Origin: Aegilops tauschii subsp. strangulata
Lineage: Eukaryota > Streptophyta > Magnoliopsida > Poales > Poaceae
Length of the DNA: 64,000 nucleotides
Direction: 5' to 3'
Assembly: GCF_002575655.3 (NCBI RefSeq)
Contig: NC_053040.3
Span: forward strand, 153,389,148 to 153,453,147
Of the stretch, positions 1-11,300 are shown piece by piece. The notes beneath the pieces are model-generated. The model saw only the letters and a list, made by a program, of their open reading frames with translations. It had not been told where the DNA came from and did not search any database. Made by a program: the position numbers and the translations under genes. Each line of letters begins with the position of its first letter. The stretch's first letter is position 1.

Positions 1-106
1 TGCTAGCCGAGGTGATGACGTCGCACCGATCAATGAGTTCCCCCACCACGTCATCATTCAGATCGGGGCAAGAATAACGGGGTCGTTTCTGACTTGTTCC
101 CTCCAT
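1..106 (-). CDS. 5' end of a second DUF295/F-box-like gene copy (cut by window edge)
   Basis: The complement reads ATG at 106-104 followed by 35 open codons beginning MEGTSQKRPRYSCPDL. This is nearly the same as the start of the pseudogene at 2327-3727 and of the CACTA-2 copy at 37826. The upstream 320 bp also match the promoter side of the 3727 copy, so CACTA-1 carries a tandem duplication of this gene with a period of about 3.6 kb. In this short stretch the protein is closer to the CACTA-2 copy (DDVVGELIDRCDVITSAS) than to its neighbour (DNLVGELIDQCDVITLAS). Whether the full gene is intact cannot be seen. Confidence 0.6.
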   Translation of the reverse strand, partial: MEGTSQKRPRYSCPDLNDDVVGELIDRCDVITSAS

Positions 107-978
107 GGAGAAGACGATCGAACAATGGCAGAAGGAAGGGTGAAGGAAAATGGAGGAGGGAGGAAGAGCGTGCGACAGTAGTTCCAAATTGAGAGGGAAA
201 GGCGAAGAGTCAGTGGATGGTTGCCAGTTTGCCACGGTACACGAAGAGGCGCCCCAGACTACACGTCCTTTCGAAAATTGTACAAAAGGACTCGCCATCT
301 TCTCACTGACATGTTGGAACGGGACCACATGTCAACGAAACATGGTGTGTAATTTCTCGTGCAAAATGCGATCTGGCCGCGTTGGCCCGAGGTGCTGCAT
401 TAGTTATCGACCTTTATTTTTTAACATACAATCTGAGTGGATAGCTCATGTGGTCATCACACATGAGCGGATATATAGGTGGGCTAGGTGGGCAGGCGGC
501 AACAATCTAAGTGCTAAAAGAGTTGATCTCGAAAAAAGAGTTGATCCAATGCTTGGTTTTGTTTGGATTTTCCAACTATGACCATTGGATAGAGTGAATC
601 AATGGCTTACGTTCAAACTTATTCTCATACTATAGAATGGTATAGGAACGTGGAGAGATTTGGTTGATTTTATATGTTCTTCCACTCTGAGGTTTGTAGC
701 TCCTTCTCGGTCGTCGGGAATCTATGTTCTTCCTCTCTTTCGTTTAAGACATGAGCTTTGTTCATCCTGTTGCCGACACGCGGGACATCTATATGCCTCC
801 ATTTTACAAAATCATACTATATGCCTCCATGACACGCGGGACATCTAGCATCAAGGTGGCGTGTCATGCAAGAAAATTGAGATATGCAATGCGTAAGTGA
901 GTCGTGCACTTCGATGGCACCTAGTACTACGCAATATTTTTTCTCCTCGATGGCACGTGAATAGTGCATGTACTCAAT
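107..978. other. upstream region of the truncated DUF295 copy, then unassigned sequence
   Basis: Positions 107-430 are the 5' flank duplicated from 3728-4040. From about 430 to 978 the sequence is unique within the window and has no convincing ORF. A short phrase ACACGCGGGACATCTA occurs twice, near 776 and 832. I see nothing else in it. Confidence 0.5.
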
Positions 979-1339
979 GGCCCTGTTTGGATACTCTAAC
1001 TCAATTAGATGTTAGAGTTAGATTCTAACCCTGAACTAACCCTAAACTAACTCTAACCAAAGAGCTGTTTGGATGGTAGGGTTAGATTGACAATAAATAT
1101 TCTTTCTCAATCATTTGACTACTTTGAACCCTGTTTGGATGGGAGGGGTAACTTTTTTTACTAATTTTTCTAGTGGGCCAAGGAGAACTAACCCAAATAA
1201 GCTCCTCTAGTGTGGGCTAGTTTTTGGGGGTGGGTTAGATCCAACTAACCCAAACTAACCCATCATGTTTGGATACTTTTGGGTTATTTGAGTCCCAACT
1301 AACTAAAACTAACTCTAACTTAGGGATCCAAACAGGGCC
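979..1339. mobile_element. 361-bp MITE with GGCCCTGTTTGGAT terminal inverted repeats
   Basis: The ends GGCCCTGTTTGGAT and ATCCAAACAGGGCC are perfect 14-bp inverted repeats. AAT flanks both sides (976-978 and 1340-1342), as expected of the 3-bp duplications of PIF/Harbinger (Tourist-like) MITEs. Extra internal copies of TGTTTGGAT near 1065, 1134 and 1265 suggest a nested or tandemly expanded origin. I see no counterpart in the matching part of CACTA-2, so it probably inserted in CACTA-1 only. Confidence 0.65.
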
Positions 1340-1342
1340 AAT

Positions 1343-2326
1343 GATAGAGCACGGGATGGTAGCCATGGACATGGTCGACCCTTTTTGAAGAGAGTACTAA
1401 TAAATAACTTTGATGTGTCCCGTCAACTCGCAGAACGACGAGAAGCTTGCTTACTACGCCTTCTCCCTTGCCAACGCGTGCACGGTGGCTCGCAGCACGA
1501 GGAGAAACTTCTGCTTACAAGCGGTGGACGTGCAGCAGTTCATTTGGTGTCAGATTGCCAGAAGTACTACTGTAGTACCATCATTATTGTTCGACTTCCG
1601 GAAGAGGAGAAGAGCCAAGCGCAAGGTCACCTACTAACCTAGTACAGTACTACTATAGCCAAAGCTGGTCCACCTTTTTAGAGCATGGTTAATAAATATA
1701 GGAGGCTCTTGCAGCGGCACATCATTTAGAGCAAGTACTCTCTTCGTAGGAACAAAGGAAGTGAAACAAAAGTTGGAGTGGATGCTAGATTGCCAATAAA
1801 ACATGATTACATAGGAAAAAATTTCCTATAGCATTCTATCCTATGAATCAAACGACCAATGTAGGAAAATTATGAGGGGGTCTCTCCAACAGTGTTCCTT
1901 GGCTCGCACCTAGCATCACGGTGGTCAAACTTGGAGTCATTCATCTGGTACACGTGGCATCTCATATCTGGACACAAGGTTGCGCGACCTCTCACTTCCT
2001 CCGCCATTTGAAGCGGTGCGCCGGTGGAGGGCTAGCATACTCCAATATTAGGTTGGCTCTATGTGATGTGGCAACTTCATATATTAACCGAATGCTGGCT
2101 ATACTACTACGGTACTTACACTCCAAGAAGTGACTCAAAAACCATTCATAAATTGTGTCTATGACATGCATTTGCAACTGAAATGTACCATTCATTAAAT
2201 ACAACAAGTCATCAACACACAACGACAACGAGGATACATGTTGGATCATAGATTATTTCCAACAAAACATTCTAGCAAATACTAAAGTTTTCATCACACA
2301 ATAAATAACAAGCAATGAAATGAACT
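1343..2326. other. CACTA-1 non-coding segment matching CACTA-2 around 39224-41090
   Basis: Positions 1390-1640 match, inverted, the repeated segments near 40741-41090 and more weakly 40030-40380. Positions 1860-2320 match 39230-39696 inverted. Short ORFs here are not preserved between the two copies. Positions 1651-1858 have no partner, because CACTA-2 carries a retroposon scrap at that junction. Confidence 0.6.
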
Positions 2327-3727
2327 TCAACTCAACCAATCCTCGGTGTTGGAAATGCTTGCTTTGAACCATAGGTGCTCTGGGAAGGGCCAGCTATTGT
2401 CAATATCGAGAGCAACGCAGGACTGAGCATCCAGGCTGAACCGGCATATATCAGGACCAGGGCAGGGAACCACCGAAATGTCCGAGGTATAGATGCAGTT
2501 GCTTCTCATAAATGGTAGTAACGTTGTGTCAATAGCAGCTGGATCGCCTTTCACCATCATTGGATAGTTTGGTCCAAGGAAGAGCGAGTTTGCTCCAAGA
2601 CTATCAATACTGAACCAGGGAGAAGGTGTTGGCGCTAGCACACTAGTATCCGTCCTGAATACCATGCAACGGGTGTTGGAATAGGTCAGGAGAGGGCGAC
2701 CATGGGAGACAACAGTTGCTTCCTCAGTAGTAACAGTCTGAGTGCATTGTATACAGACAAGAAGAGGTGATCCATCGGAATTAGTTGCCAGGCGCCACTA
2801 AGTATATAAGTTCTGCTCCTCCTCATGCTCGTGATCATCACCATCGTCATCTCCCCCTTGCTTATAACATTTTTCAAGTATAGGTGGTGGAATGTTCACA
2901 GGACCTTGGAAACACAAGAAGAAGGTTAATTAGTAATGGGAAACTTGCTAACCCGCATGCATGTGGATGAAACAATTATAATTACTATGGAAGACAAACG
3001 TACCGAAATCATAAGGATTCCATGCAAAAATAGTGCCACGAGTGGTGGCAGCAAACACAAGATCCTCGTATTCAATTGCATCACAGTAGTACACATCCGT
3101 GTATAGAAATTGATTTTTGAGCAATATCCATCCAGTCGAACCACGAAGGGCGGCAACAAGCTTGTCGAAGATAGCAACAACTTGATAGTTCTTGTAATTC
3201 CAAGAGCGGTTGGGAACTCGAGAAATTGCTATCTTCAGTAGACGACAATCACCATGATCGTATTTGAACGTACGCAGATCATCTGTGTGCTCAACCTCAG
3301 GGCACTAGGAGATTTTTGAAAGTGGAATCCGCTGACGAGTGTACACATTCACAAGTTCCCACTCGCAATTGTACCCAATATAAACAACCCAATCTCCATT
3401 TGCGCCAGCCCTAGACTTACCCTTAGGCGATGGCATCTTGACATCACACGTACCATTATCAAGCGGCATCAACTTGCACAAAGCGAGGCCTCCGTCGTCC
3501 GCGCCCATGCTAACAGGCTTATAGCGAAGAAGATAGGGGAGATCAAACCGCTCCTGGACCCTTGGGTTCCTTGTAATGATGTTATTAGTTGAGTCAAGAA
3601 TGTTCTTGAACGAACCTGCCATGCTAGCCAAGGTGATGACGTCGCACTGATCAATGAGTTCCCCCACCAGGTTATCTTTCAGATCGGGGCAAGAATAACG
3701 TGGTCGTTTCCGGCTTGTTCCCTCCAT
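2327..3727 (-). pseudogene. DUF295/KIB1-4-type F-box-like protein gene, CACTA-1 copy, broken
   Basis: The two-exon structure is inferred by comparison with the twin at 37826-39223. Exon 1 is 3727-3004, followed by a GT...AG intron and an exon 2 ending with TGA at 2329-2327. The product would be about 430 aa. It has a weak F-box-like N-terminus (PDLKDNLVGELIDQCDVITLAS) and a beta-propeller-like middle with GDWVVYIG and VNVYTRQRIPL, typical of plant DUF295 proteins, which usually act as substrate-recognition parts of SCF ubiquitin ligases. Two stop codons break it: TAG at 3307-3305 where the twin has Glu, and TAG at 2800-2798 where the twin has Gln. It is carried inside CACTA-1 and faces a divergent gene across about 650 bp. 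The DUF295 call is by family pattern; the breaks are read directly. Confidence 0.7.
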
Positions 3728-4383
3728 GGAGAAGACGATCGGACAATGGCAGAAGGAAGGGTGAAGGCAAATGGAGGAGGGAGGAAGAGCGTGCGACAGC
3801 AGTTCCAAATCGAGAGGGAAAGGCGAACAGTCGGTGGACAGTTGCCAGTTTGCCACGGTACACGAAGAGGCGCCCCGGACTATACGTCCTTTTGGAAATT
3901 GTACAAAAGGACTCGCCGTATTCTCACTGACATGTTGGAACGGGACCACATGTCAACGAAACATTGTGTGTAATTTCTCGTGCAAAATGCGATCTGGCTG
4001 CGTTGGCCCGAGGTGCCGCATTATTTCTCGACTTTATTTTTTTAATGGCGTGCCGTTCAGTTTTGAAGCACGACTAACTGGTACTGTTTGCAGAGAAAAT
4101 ATAAACTACTCTACCACTACTCCACCTCTAGTACTAGTTGTATAAAAAAGATGTATAGGCTGGAGCTTCAGAGCTTTCTTGCTAAGGGCTGCCCACTTGC
4201 TTCTCACACTATCACCCTCTCTCCAGATCTAAAAAAGACGGCCTCTCTCTCCCTCCTCACCGGTGGTCACAGATCCGCCGGGGAAGAAAAGGACGTGCAC
4301 TGTTGACGCACTCGTCGTCGGCGAGCGAGGTCACGCACTGATGACAAGGTCGTCCTCTCAGACCTAGCGCCCACACGGGATGG
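3728..4383. promoter_or_regulatory. divergent intergenic promoter region, with TATAAAAA at 4141-4148 (+)
   Basis: This 0.65 kb lies between the start of the DUF295 gene (3727, minus) and the start of a divergent plus-strand gene whose ATG spans the retrotransposon insertion at 4380. TATAAAAA sits about 240 bp before that ATG and is conserved in the twin at 37403-37410 (-). Positions 4379-4383 (GATGG) are the left target-site duplication of the gypsy insertion. A shared bidirectional promoter is inference. Confidence 0.4.
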
Positions 4384-5677
4384 TGTGACACCCAAAATTT
4401 CATTTGGATTTTTCAAAAAATTTATTTGACTTGAGGGAGGTGATTTAAATTTTTCCTTCAAAAGAACCCTCCCTTTCAAAATATTTTTATGGCAAGAGTT
4501 TTATTTGGTTTCACCCAAGACTTGATGTTGGTCTTGGAGGTTCTTTCTTTTGTTTGGACTCAAACCAAAAATGTTTTTCACTTGGGAAAAATGCCTTTTG
4601 GAAATTCCTCTTGAAAAGCCCTCTAGCTTTTGGAATGATTTTTTCCCACCTTCAACAAATCTCTCATGCCATGACCTTAGTGCAAATCCACTCTCCTAAA
4701 CCTTCCCTCATCTTTGGATCATGATTTGCATCAAATCCAGCAAGTTGAACCTCCCCATATGATTATTTTCCATTTAAATCTTATCAAAACAATTTCTGTC
4801 TTCTATTCTAGCCCTTGGAGATTTACAAAGGAGCTACCATTTCTGTTTTGATTTTTGCCCCCAAACCAATTTCCCTTCCTAGTCCTTTGAACCCTCAACC
4901 AAGATCCATGAAGATCCACTGGTCTTCAGTTCAAAATTTTCAAACTATAATTGCTGCAAGTTTGGACCAGATTTGCCAAATTTGATGAAATTCATTCAAA
5001 TCTTTCTCCAAAAATTCTGAGAAAAATCAGGCAGCCCCTGGGTGCATTGAGAGGTCACCTCACCAAGTCCCAACTCCAGGAAAAATTTTCTTCATGCCAA
5101 ATCATTCTGTCGAACACCTGCAGAGCATTGTCAATGTCAAGTTCAGAGATTCAGAAATACAGTTCAGTGATCTACTGTCGTTTTCTTCAGAACATGTTGT
5201 CGATCTCGACAATGCCACGTTGGTGCCTTGCTCCCCGTCCCCTCCCCCTTGTTCCTGCACCGCACGAGCGCCTGGATGCTTGCGGGCGTCGGCGATGTGC
5301 TGGAGGAGGTGCGCCGCCCAGTGACCGACGCCAGCGGCGGCTTTGCGGCCGCCAGAGAGAGGCGCAGTGCAAACGGCGCCACCCAGCGCCGCCCAAGCCA
5401 CCGGAGACCGCCGCGTGGCCACCCACTCCCCAGTGCGCGCTGCCACCGTCGTCGTGAACCGCTGGGCGCGGAGCGCGCTCTCTGCCGCTGTCGTGCCCGT
5501 GCGGCCACCCCACCGTGGACCGACGCCATTACGCCAAGACCGACCGGGATTAGCAGTGGAACGGCACCAGTACACCTCACTGATGCTGCCTGGCCACCTA
5601 AACCCCTCGCCAAGCCACTGCCTCGCCGTAATTGCTCGCCGGAGCAACCCCGTTCACGGCCACCCCCTCGATCCGCC

Positions 5678-5685
5678 TATAAATA
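5678..5685 (+). promoter_or_regulatory. TATA box of the 5' LTR promoter (TATAAATA)
   Basis: TATAAATA precedes GAGGCCCCGAGC and is kept in the 3' LTR at 15569-15576. This would place the start of the R region near 5710, leaving about 2.8 kb of R/U5, which is unusually long. The start site is inferred. Confidence 0.6.
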
Positions 5686-7412
5686 GAGGCCCCGAGCTTC
5701 AACTCGAACCCACACCACCTCTGCACTCCACCTAAACCCTGCCTAGCCACTGGAAGAGCCCCGAGGGAGTCTCCTTCCTCGACTCCAGCCGCTGCGACCC
5801 GCCACGGGATCCAGCTCGATTCGCTCCCGTGCGTGCACCTCTGCCTCCCATCTCTTGCCAGTAGCTCTCTAGTGCATCCCTCCTGCTAACCCGCGCTTCA
5901 ATTCGGAGTTTGCAGCACACCACCAGAGTTCCCCACCATCGCCCGAGCCGCCGTCCGCCGGAGAAAGTGTCGCCGTCGACGTGGTGCTCTCCGTCGGTCG
6001 AGTCCACCACCCACCGACGTGGAAGGACACGCTGAAGCTCTTGGTACACTCCGATCTCCCTGTCTCGCCATGGTTCGACGCCGGCGACCACCGCAGTCTT
6101 CGGGCGCCGGCGAACTTTTTAAACCTGACATGTGGGACCCCCATGTCAGCCTCTCTTCTTTCTCTCCCTCGAAACGTTTTCTGTTGGCGCCTTTGGCAAA
6201 CTACATTTTCCCTTTTGAGCTGGCGCGTTTCTTTCCGAAGCGTTTTCTGCTTTCTCAGTTTAGCCCCTGGAACTTTTCTGTTTCATTACAGATGAGTCCC
6301 TGGACAGAAACCTTTATAACTTTTAAATTAAAAGTGATTTTTGAGTGATTCTTTTTCTGACAATCTTATAATTTTGTCTAGTTTTTTATGGGATTTATTT
6401 GGAAAAAATTTGGAACAACTTTTATGCACGCGTTGGTTTTCACGTTAGTATGCTTCTTCGCTATACCGTAGGTTCCGGAAGAGGTGACGGAGCCGCGAAC
6501 TTCGCCGAGCTAGACTCCGACTTCTCCGAACCAGGCAAGCATGTTTGAACCTTTGATATGATAGGTGTATTGCATGTTTGCGTGAAAGGTTGTGCGTGGC
6601 ATATGAGTATCGGTGAGTATCTCGTTGCTTGTGAGGCAACTACCCGTGTGTTCCAAAGTTACTGTGATCTCTGATGAGAGATGGCCTAATCATGTGGTGA
6701 CATGAAGGGCAGCAAGGTGGTACTGTTGTAGCATACCAGCCTTGCGTCATCCGACAAATTCTGACGCTAACGTGGACGGAGTCACGTTATCGTTCTTCCC
6801 TCTTCCGTGCTACCACTGGTTTTCTGCCAGAATGCGGTTTAGTAAGTTGGTAACCTCTTTCCGTGTACACACCAAACAGAGGGGCCGGGATGATGGTTCC
6901 ATGGCCCTGGATTAAAGCCAGTCATCCGGTCAGGGGGCATGGGTGTTTTCGGTTGGGACCGAGAGGGGGGCACCCCTTAGAGCGCGCGTATATAAATTTG
7001 ATCCCATGCTACGCGAGGTTGTAGCCTCCCCGTCTCAAGGTTTTTCTTGAAAGTTGCCGAGGGTGATTCCTGGCTTCGGAATGTTGAATGGGTGTGTACT
7101 GGTTAGATGTGTTTCTTCCAAAACACCGTAAACGGAACTAGTCCCCGTGACTACTGAAATCCGTTGGCTGTGGTTAAAGTACAAACTCTGCAGAGTCAAA
7201 TCCTTCTGAGTCATCGTATCCATGGTCCAGTAACGTGATCAGCGTATCCATGTCTATATCGTAACCTCGTGGTATATTCTACTTTCTGGTAAGCGAACAT
7301 GAGTAGTAAACTTAGCTGAACGTTATTCCTAAGGATGGACTAACCCTGTTGTTTATCTCATGTCTGATTATTCTCTTGATATGATTTAAGATTCATGAGT
7401 GACTAAGTTATG

Positions 7413-7650
7413 AATATAAGCCCTTTATGTGACGTCGCTCAAACGTCCAACTATGGCATGTTTGTCTCTTACTTTCAATATAAGCCCTTTATGTGACGTC
7501 GCTCAGACGTCCGACTGTGGCATGTTTGTCTCTTACTTTCAATATAAGCCCTTTATGTGATGTCGCTCAGACGTCCGACTGTGGCACACACTGCCTTTAT
7601 TTTCTGTTATAAGCCCTTTATGTGGTGTCGCCCCGATGCCCGACTGCGGC
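7413..7650 (+). repeat. 64-bp tandem repeats in the LTR, about four units
   Basis: Units start at 7413, 7477, 7541 and about 7605 with AATATAAGCCCTTTATGTGA and carry TGACGTCGCTC and GACGTCCGAC. These contain ACGT cores of the kind bound by plant bZIP proteins. The fourth unit is diverged. The 3' LTR has the same array at 17304-17541. Array length is conserved between LTRs, so it predates the insertion. A regulatory role is inference. Confidence 0.75.
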
Positions 7651-7882
7651 ATTATTATTCTTGCAGTTTCCTCTCGAGGAGTCATTCAGACCCTCGTTTG
7701 GCACCGACATTATTATTCTTGCAGTTTCCTCTCGAGGAGTCATTCAGACCCTCGTTTGGCACCGGCATTATTATTCTTGCAGTTTCCTCTCGAGGAGTCA
7801 TTCAGACCCTCGTTTGGCACCGGTATTATTATTCTTGCAGTTTCCTCTCGAGGAGTCATTCAGACCCTCGTTTGGCACCCAG
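7651..7882 (+). repeat. 58-bp tandem repeats in the LTR, four units
   Basis: Units start at 7651, 7709, 7767 and 7825 and contain TTCCTCTCGAGGAGTCATTC. Each is nearly identical to the next. The 3' LTR has four units at 17542-17772, the first one base shorter. Because 58 is not a multiple of 3, the ORFs over this array read the same repeat in changing frames, which argues against coding. Confidence 0.8.
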
Positions 7883-8525
7883 TATTTTAATTTGGGATTT
7901 CGGGAGGACTTCCGCCCGACTTCTCTGTCATTTCCCCATGCATTATTGTCCCTTCGTCTAAGTGCACTTGTTAATCGGTTCGCATGCATCATGTTTACAT
8001 TTGTTATATCTTATGTTCGAACTGTCTTGCGAGTACTTTCATAGTACTCACCTGGCTTGTTGATTTGGCCAGATGTTGACGAAGGCGATCTCATGGATGA
8101 AGAGTTTGATAGTGAGTCCGACGCCTAGAGGAATCCCAGTCAGTCCCGTGCGATCCTAGATATTGGTCACTTGTATTATATACGCTTCCGCCACCCGCAA
8201 TAAGTCTCCTCGAGCCTCACTCCGACGCTCGAAGAGCTGTAGTTTTCAGGAGTCATATCACCCACTTCGCGGTGATATTTCCTCCACCGTTGTTATCGTG
8301 AGCTAGTAGTTATGCCACCCCATCCGCCGTTATGTTTATTCGGCGCGCATGTAATAAATTGTTGAGCAGTCCCCGCTCACCCTTGTATTATATTCAGTAC
8401 TCCTGGTATTTTTCTTCTGTGACCAAGATATTGTCTACCAGTGAGAAGGAATTCTTCTGTACTGGTCCGTAAAAGGGATTGGTCTCTCAATAAATATTTT
8501 ATTGAAAAACCGGTCGTGACAAGCT

Positions 8526-8538
8526 TGGTATCAGAGCC
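8526..8538 (+). other. primer-binding site, initiator tRNA-Met type
   Basis: TGGTATCAGAGCC lies four bases after the end of the 5' LTR. It matches the 3' end complement of plant initiator tRNA-Met, the usual primer for this lineage. Confidence 0.9.
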
Positions 8539-8686
8539 AGGCTGACTGTAGGAAGCCACTAGGTGCGATCGCTAATCGGTTATTAGCGTCTTTTGTGCTT
8601 TTCAGCATTTTGCAATTGTAGCTAATTTCTGTTGGTCATCATAAATTTATGACATGACTACTCAGAATTTTTGCCTACTTTTGTAG

Positions 8687-9493
8687 ATGGCTGGCAGCAA
8701 CTGCGAGACTCGGGTGTTCACTAATGTGCCCGAGGGGTTTGTCAAACTCCTCGTCTCCATCACCAAGCTCGCGATCGGGCCAGCGACTCGTCCGGAGTTC
8801 ACACTTTATCAGCACAAGCTCAGCGACGACGTGTCTATGCACCAAGCCGTGGTGCAATTCAAGGGAGGACGTTCTGCGTCTCGCCACTTCCGTTTTGTGG
8901 GAAGGGCCGTGCCTACGGAGAGGCATGCCATGCAGATGGGTGCCCGTGAGGCGATAGCCCGCCTTCGGGATATCCTTCCGATGATGAAGACTCGTCGCTA
9001 CCGCTACCTCCCATGCCATGTGCCATACACTTGCCACTATGCATTCGCCTGCCATCGGGGAGAGCGAGATGAAGCCGTCGAGATGGTCGTGGAGTACCTC
9101 AAGGCTCTGGAGGAATCTTTCGACAACCTCGTGGATGATCTTGTGGCTGCCCGCATGGACTTAGTCCGGGGCGGTCCTGCCTGCAGGAAGGAGCTTCTCC
9201 ACACGGCACCGCCTCTAACATTCGTCTCATCCTCAGCATCTTATGCACCGGCCATCTTGGCCACTGCTCGTCGTCTGCCTACCACTGAGGAGTTCGACCG
9301 AGTCATCGCTCCTACTCCAGTCAGAGCTGCACCGCCTGCCTCACCCGCACTACCACCTGTCGCTCCCGCGCCATCACCACAGCGCAGTGTTACGCGCCAG
9401 GAACTAGCTAGAGAGGAGGTGGAGGTTGAATCTCCTGCACCGCTGAGTCTTGCCCTCGGCAAGGGAAAGGACATCGTCACCATCTCCGACTGA
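8687..9493 (+). CDS. extra 268-aa ORF of unknown function, upstream of gag in the gypsy element
   Basis: This is an intact ATG-to-TGA frame between the primer site and gag, in sense orientation. I do not recognise its family. Residues 1-100 are mixed alpha/beta in character. Residues 100-170 are rich in His, Tyr, Glu and Val and include a possible helix around EYLKALEESFDNLVDDLVAA. Residues about 195-240 form an Ala/Pro-rich linker. The last residues, KDIVTISD, resemble a SUMO-interacting motif (hydrophobic V-T-I-S-D). There is no zinc knuckle, protease or signal peptide. It is fully open although the adjacent gag-pol has three stops. It could be an accessory protein or an acquired host fragment. 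Confidence 0.6.
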   Translation: MAGSNCETRVFTNVPEGFVKLLVSITKLAIGPATRPEFTLYQHKLSDDVSMHQAVVQFKGGRSASRHFRFVGRAVPTERHAMQMGAREAIARLRDILPMMKTRRYRYLPCHVPYTCHYAFACHRGERDEAVEMVVEYLKALEESFDNLVDDLVAARMDLVRGGPACRKELLHTAPPLTFVSSSASYAPAILATARRLPTTEEFDRVIAPTPVRAAPPASPALPPVAPAPSPQRSVTRQELAREEVEVESPAPLSLALGKGKDIVTISD

Positions 9494-9818
9494 GAGCGCC
9501 GAGTAGCCACGCGTTATGTCTGCTTGTATGATGTGTTTTATCTGTACGCTAGTTTGTATTAGTGTGTTCTCTGCTTTCCGGAGTAGTATGCTAGTCTTAA
9601 TAACATGTCAGGATTGTGTACGCACACCCTGAGTGCTGTATCATGTGTTTGCTTTTCGCGTGTAAAATTTGTGTTTAAGCAGTCATTTCTGTGAGCAAAA
9701 TCGTTTATGCTTTCTTGAAAAATCTTGAGGTCTTTTAAATTTTTGTCTTTGCAAGATTTTCCGGGTGCCACACAGTTCTTCTCATGAGTTTTTGCTAAAT
9801 AATACCCCAGAGTGGAAA

Positions 9819-11300
9819 ATGTCCCGTCCGTGGACTCGTTCCATGCCCAATCAGCCAGAAGAAGTTTATGGGACACAGACTAGCAACAACTTCACTCAGG
9901 GACAGTCCAGTCAACAGGACAGCGAAACAGCCCTGTCTCAAGTATGCCGTCTCTTCGAACAAAGCCAGCAACAACACCAAGAGATGATGAATCATGTCAT
10001 CAATATGGGAAACCACCGTGAGCCCTATCAACCACACTCAAAGTTGTCTGAATTACAGAAGACTCGCCCTCCAACTTTTGCTCATACCGATAGGCCACTT
10101 GAAGCCGATGATTGGCTTCGTGATATCGAAAGGAAGCTAATTATTGCGCAGTGTTCAGATCATGAGAAGGTGCTTTATGCACCCCACTACCTTACTGGAG
10201 CAGCTGCGGCATGGTGGGAAAACTTTCTACACATGCATCCCAGTGAACACAACATCACCTGGGAAGAGTTCAAGGAAGGCTTTCGTGGGGCACACATCCC
10301 CAGGAGCATCATAAAAATCAAGAAGAGGGAATTTGACGATCTCAAGCAAAGAGGCATGTCAGTGAAAGAATACAACGGTCAGTTTACCCAGCTATCTCGT
10401 TATGCCTACGACGAGCATATGACTGAGAACAAGAGGATGGAGAAATTCTTGGACGGCCTAGCACCGGCGTTAAGATGCCAACTAGTCGTGCACACTTTCC
10501 CGGATTTTAAAACTCTGGTTGACAAGGCCATTACCTTGGAGAATGAGCGCCGCAGCCTGGAGGATATCCGTAAGCGAAAGAGGGACAAGACGACTCTTGC
10601 TCGCAACAACCGAAGCAGAACTGAGGTCCCAAGGACTGAAGCAAGGAAATCCACAACTACTGATCTCAGGCCAGTCAGACAGTTCCATTCAAGGGACAAG
10701 GACTTCACGTACCGTCCAGGGGTCACATGCTATGCTTGTGGAGAACAAGGGCACTATGCTAAACAGTGCCCAAAACCGAGGAACTCGGCCCCCAAGCCGA
10801 ACAATGGTGGAAACAATCCAGCCCCCAAGCGCAACAATTTCAATCCCAACAACAACCACAGGAAGGGTCACCTGAACTATGTGACCAGGGAAGAAGCGCA
10901 GAATGCCCCAGACATCGTGCTCGGTACGTTCCCTGTCAACACAGTACCTGCCACGGTTTTGTTTGATTCTGGAGCTTCCCATTCGTTCGTTTCGAAGAGT
11001 TTTGTTTTACAACATGGTTTTCCGATACTTCCCTTGGAAAAATCTATGATCATCAAGTCCCCTGGAAATAAGCAAATCGCTCAGAGTTACTGCCAAGGAG
11101 TGATCATTGAATTCGAAGGACTACAGTTCCAAGCAAATCTCATCGTGTTGGAAAATAAAGGACTGGATGTCATTTTAGGGATGGACTGGTTGACCACCAA
11201 CAAAGGATTCATTGACTGTTTCAATCGGACCGTGATTCTCACTCACCATCACGACAAGACAATAAAGGTCACAGCTCAAGAAAGACCACGGTCATGGTAA
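9819..11300 (+). pseudogene. gag and aspartic protease part of the gypsy polyprotein
   Basis: The first ATG in this frame is at 9819 (MSRPWTRSMPNQ). The gag core lies around residues 100-250, with WWENF and EFKEGF typical of the retrotransposon gag domain. A CCHC zinc knuckle, CYACGEQGHYAKQC, is near residue 307. Protease follows with LFDSGASHSFVS and ILGMDWL. The frame ends at TAA 11298-11300, which in an intact element would read through into reverse transcriptase, because the downstream domains stay in the same frame. It packages element RNA into particles and processes the polyprotein. It is counted as broken because of that stop. Confidence 0.85.

Larger units (their letters stand above)
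4384..8521 (+). repeat. 5' LTR of the chromodomain gypsy element
   Basis: The LTR starts TGTGACACCC and ends GTCGTGACA. It is 4138 bp, identical in length to the 3' LTR. It contains a GC-rich stretch around 5220-5960, a TATA box at 5678-5685 and two tandem arrays at 7413-7882. ORFs of 60-180 codons in the GC-rich part overlap on both strands and are not credible genes. Confidence 0.93.

Noticed and set aside
5102..5735. Overlapping ORFs of 76-181 codons on both strands in the GC-rich part of the LTR (repeated at 14993-15626)
   Set aside because: They overlap in up to five frames, are rich in Arg/Pro/Ala from base composition, and lie in LTR sequence. No family was recognised.
7557..8044. ORFs with repeated peptide SRSHSDPRLAP over the LTR array
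   Set aside because: They are read from a 58-bp tandem repeat whose period is not a multiple of three, so the same repeat is read in all frames. There is no independent coding signal.
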